From contig JACVGT010000011.1 of NCBI GenBank assembly GCA_018992685.1, forward strand, positions 178,094 to 242,093: a DNA stretch of 64,000 nt, written 5' to 3'. A program made the position numbers and the translations under genes. The stretch is from Theionarchaea archaeon. GTDB taxonomy: Archaea; Methanobacteriota_B; Thermococci; Methanofastidiosales; SZ-28-30. Numbering within the stretch: position 1 is the stretch's first letter; each line of letters opens with the position of its first letter. The notes beneath the pieces are model-generated. The model saw nothing but the letters and a program-made list of their open reading frames with translations. It had not been told where the DNA came from and ran no database searches. Below, one piece after another: positions 62,293 to 64,000 of this stretch.

Positions 62293-63801
62293 TCAGTCAA
62301 AATAACCCAAGGCGGACAATCGTTCTCGTATAGTTTCCTCCTCTTCTTTCGAATAGACCTTTTGATGATATTCTATCTGGGACTCTTCAGCTTCCTTTAT
62401 TGGAACCTCTTTCTTGAAGATGTTCATAACACATCCATCCATGTCAGAGGGTACAGGTAGCCCCAAAAGTGTCAATAGCGTTGGACAGACATCAAAGATG
62501 GAGTGCTCTTTCAGGATGCCCGTTTTCACGGGCGGTCCGCTTGCAATGAAAATGCCGTTCATTCTGTGATCTCCAGACTGAAGTGGCTCTGAAAACAGGG
62601 TTCCTATTCTCTGGGAACGAATGCTGTAGTGAGGTATGGCCTCCACGATCAAGTCGGGTGCATTGTCCACCCATGGACCGTGAAAGAGTTGATCCTTCCG
62701 GTACACCCGAGTGATGATAGGTTCTCCTGTATCTGGATCTTTTAGATCTTGGATTCTTTTTTCTATTTCAGCAAGAGTACCATCACATTTTTTCCGCAAC
62801 CATATGGAGGCGAAATGTGCATGTGAAAATGCATATGCACGAGATTCCGGATGTATGCGAGAAAGTACGTCTTTTGATCTTGAAAATACCATCTTGTAAC
62901 CCTTCTTCTGTAGAAAGTCTGGAAGTAGCAGAACAAATCTTTTAATGATGGCATGGTGTTTTATGAGTCCCGTTACCTTCTCAGGGGAGAGTACTTTCTC
63001 GAATGTCAGGGTCCTGATGTCAAGAAATCCTTCCCTTCTCAGCCATTCATTTATGTTGAAAACCTTTTTCGAGGGTCCCATTCCGTGATCTGAGACCACC
63101 ACCACGCAGGTCTGACTGTCGACACAGGAGAGGTACCTGCCCAAGATATCATCCAGCACCTTGTATGCGTCTTCCACTGCAGTGGAAAGAGTGTCATCCG
63201 CTCTGTAATGTGGATGGGTTTTATCCATGTAGTTCCAGTAGATGGTGGGAACAAAGTCTGAGAGATGGTATACAGTGAAGAAAAGATCCCATTTCTCTTT
63301 TTTCAGAATCTTTAGAGCTTTTTCGGTTTGATTGATCTCCCACTGAAACATCTTGGGCAGTGCTTTCTCTTTTTCCATTAACGATTCTTTGTCTATTTGG
63401 AATCTTCCAGAAAACCCTCTTTCATGAGGAGTGAGAATTCCTGACTTTATAATTCCGTTAATCCTTTCAGGGGGGCTTGTCATGGGTATATTGATGGCGA
63501 TAGATCTTTTTCCATGTTCATCCAAGAGATTCCAGAGTGCTTTACTCTTGCGAAATGTTGAGTTGACCACCCTTCCATCCTTATCCTGGAATCCGTAGAT
63601 ATTATGCTTCCCAGGATTTTTTCCTGTCACGAGTGATGTCCAGGCAGGTGCAGACACCGGTGGAATCACAGATATCAGGGGAGTTGATACACCTTGGGCA
63701 ATGAGTCTTGAGATGTGAGGGAGTATTCCTTTCTTGCTGAAGGGCTCTATCAGATCAAAGGTTGCGCCATCGAACCCTATGACAAGCAATTTCATGTTCA
63801 T
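62293..63801 (-). CDS. Alkaline-phosphatase-superfamily phosphodiesterase
   Basis: 502 aa. LVIGFDGATFDLIEP (metal Asp and nearby residues), SAPAWTSLVTGKNPGKHNIYGF with the nucleophile Thr, and the metal-binding VSDHGMG and GDHRMNGIF segments mark the type I phosphodiesterase/nucleotide pyrophosphatase family. It cleaves phosphodiesters such as nucleotide-sugars or glycerophosphate links, and lies beside sugar-activation genes. GAGGTGGTGTCC lies before the ATG at 63801; a Met two codons later is also possible. The frame upstream to 63987 precedes the promoter. Confidence 0.9.
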   Translation of the reverse strand: MNMKLLVIGFDGATFDLIEPFSKKGILPHISRLIAQGVSTPLISVIPPVSAPAWTSLVTGKNPGKHNIYGFQDKDGRVVNSTFRKSKALWNLLDEHGKRSIAINIPMTSPPERINGIIKSGILTPHERGFSGRFQIDKESLMEKEKALPKMFQWEINQTEKALKILKKEKWDLFFTVYHLSDFVPTIYWNYMDKTHPHYRADDTLSTAVEDAYKVLDDILGRYLSCVDSQTCVVVVSDHGMGPSKKVFNINEWLRREGFLDIRTLTFEKVLSPEKVTGLIKHHAIIKRFVLLLPDFLQKKGYKMVFSRSKDVLSRIHPESRAYAFSHAHFASIWLRKKCDGTLAEIEKRIQDLKDPDTGEPIITRVYRKDQLFHGPWVDNAPDLIVEAIPHYSIRSQRIGTLFSEPLQSGDHRMNGIFIASGPPVKTGILKEHSIFDVCPTLLTLLGLPVPSDMDGCVMNIFKKEVPIKEAEESQIEYHQKVYSKEEEETIRERLSALGYFD

Positions 63802-63862
63802 GAGGACACCACCTCTCAGTTCATAGTACGTATAAATCCTTTGCCCTTCAAGAGCTTGTAAT

Positions 63863-63908
63863 AAGTAGGGACATGGGTAACAAAAGTAAGTAGAGACATG
63901 GGTAACAC
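63863..63908 (+). repeat. Direct repeats resembling an IS481-type element end
   Basis: AAGTAGGGACATGGGTAACA (63863-63882) and AAGTAGAGACATGGGTAACA (63888-63907) are two copies 25 nt apart, differing at one base. Read on the other strand they give TGTTACCCATGTC, which I recall at the ends of IS481-family insertion sequences. An open frame of transposase type follows at 63920. Confidence 0.45.
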
Positions 63909-63919
63909 TTTGGCAGAAG

Positions 63920-64000
63920 GTGATCCCATTGGACGTGGTAACAGAACGATGGAAATTACTCCAACTGCCAGAGGAAGAACACCTCACAGTGACAGAAGCA
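63920..64000 (+). CDS. Partial transposase-like frame at the right edge
   Basis: 27 codons run off the window. From a GTG preceded by GCAGAAG the reading VIPLDVVTERWKLLQLPEEE and further TVTEA resembles the N-terminus of IS481-type transposases (a short helix-turn-helix start). The direct repeats just upstream support this. Only the first part is visible, so the call is provisional. Confidence 0.4.
   Translation, partial: MIPLDVVTERWKLLQLPEEEHLTVTEA

Noticed and set aside
62076..62300. Minus-strand 74-codon frame between the sugar nucleotidyltransferase and phosphodiesterase genes
   Set aside because: It covers the promoter of the nucleotidyltransferase gene and ends in its TATA box; no ribosome site.
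1..64000. CRISPR arrays, rRNA and tRNA genes
   Set aside because: No regularly spaced repeats, no rRNA-like segments and no recognisable tRNA T-arm motifs were seen on either strand by eye.

Overview
The window is archaeal, gene-dense chromosomal DNA of roughly 45% G+C. Archaeal markers include an archaeosine tRNA-guanine transglycosylase, Alba, an LSm protein, an Orc1/Cdc6-type initiator, an NreA-type repair protein, an F420-dependent NADP reductase and stand-alone Lrp ligand-binding domains. Most genes are single units. They have a TATA box centred about 24-27 nt upstream of the start codon, so leaderless or very short-leader transcripts are expected. A minority, mainly small or operon-internal genes, carry GGAGGTGAT-type ribosome sites. 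The gene mix (DUF835, Nre, COG3199-type kinase, F420 reductase) points to a euryarchaeal-type lineage; any finer placement would be a guess. No rRNA, tRNA or CRISPR array was found.

Region 1 (1-9.1 kb): a partial membrane protein, tgtA with an overlapping basic protein, two near-duplicate LysW-like zinc-ribbon acidic proteins lacking the canonical terminal Glu, a PQQ-type beta-propeller surface protein, a membrane M28 peptidase and an AEC transporter. Region 2 (9.1-19.1 kb): AMMECR1, glutamine synthetase, an ATP-NAD kinase homologue, the threonine-degradation pair tdh-kbl, an HDAC-family hydrolase, a 16-Cys polyferredoxin and an Orc1/Cdc6 homologue. Region 3 (19.1-34 kb): anchored surface proteins (FG-GAP/TPR/SHOCT, S-layer-like, thrombospondin type 3), Alba-KH operon, nitroreductase, a Na+/solute symporter with its 38-aa accessory protein, RNase Z, nadC and a stand-alone Cas4-like nuclease.

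Region 4 (34-50.9 kb): F420:NADP reductase, twin RAM-domain regulators overlapping a nucleotidyltransferase, rhodanese, a zinc-finger/TM/beta-propeller protein, LSm, PEP synthase, glutaredoxin, an ABC exporter, Nre, YchF and DUF835. Region 5 (50.9-64 kb): HAD hydrolase, a molybdopterin oxidoreductase, methyltransferase, a GH-A-type anchored glycosidase, MFS transporter, and a minus-strand surface-glycan group (glycosyltransferase, sugar nucleotidyltransferase-cupin, alkaline-phosphatase-superfamily enzyme). The right edge carries direct repeats and an open frame that look like the end of an insertion sequence.

Together the metabolic genes (Thr to Gly plus acetyl-CoA, glutamine synthesis, PEP synthase, peptidase, amino-acid/organic-solute transporters) suit a heterotroph feeding on peptides or organic acids and making sugars by gluconeogenesis; this is inference. 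The most unusual items are the twin LysW-like proteins, the PHD/RING-like zinc finger fused to an extracytoplasmic propeller, and several micro-genes of 24-55 codons with good promoters and ribosome sites.
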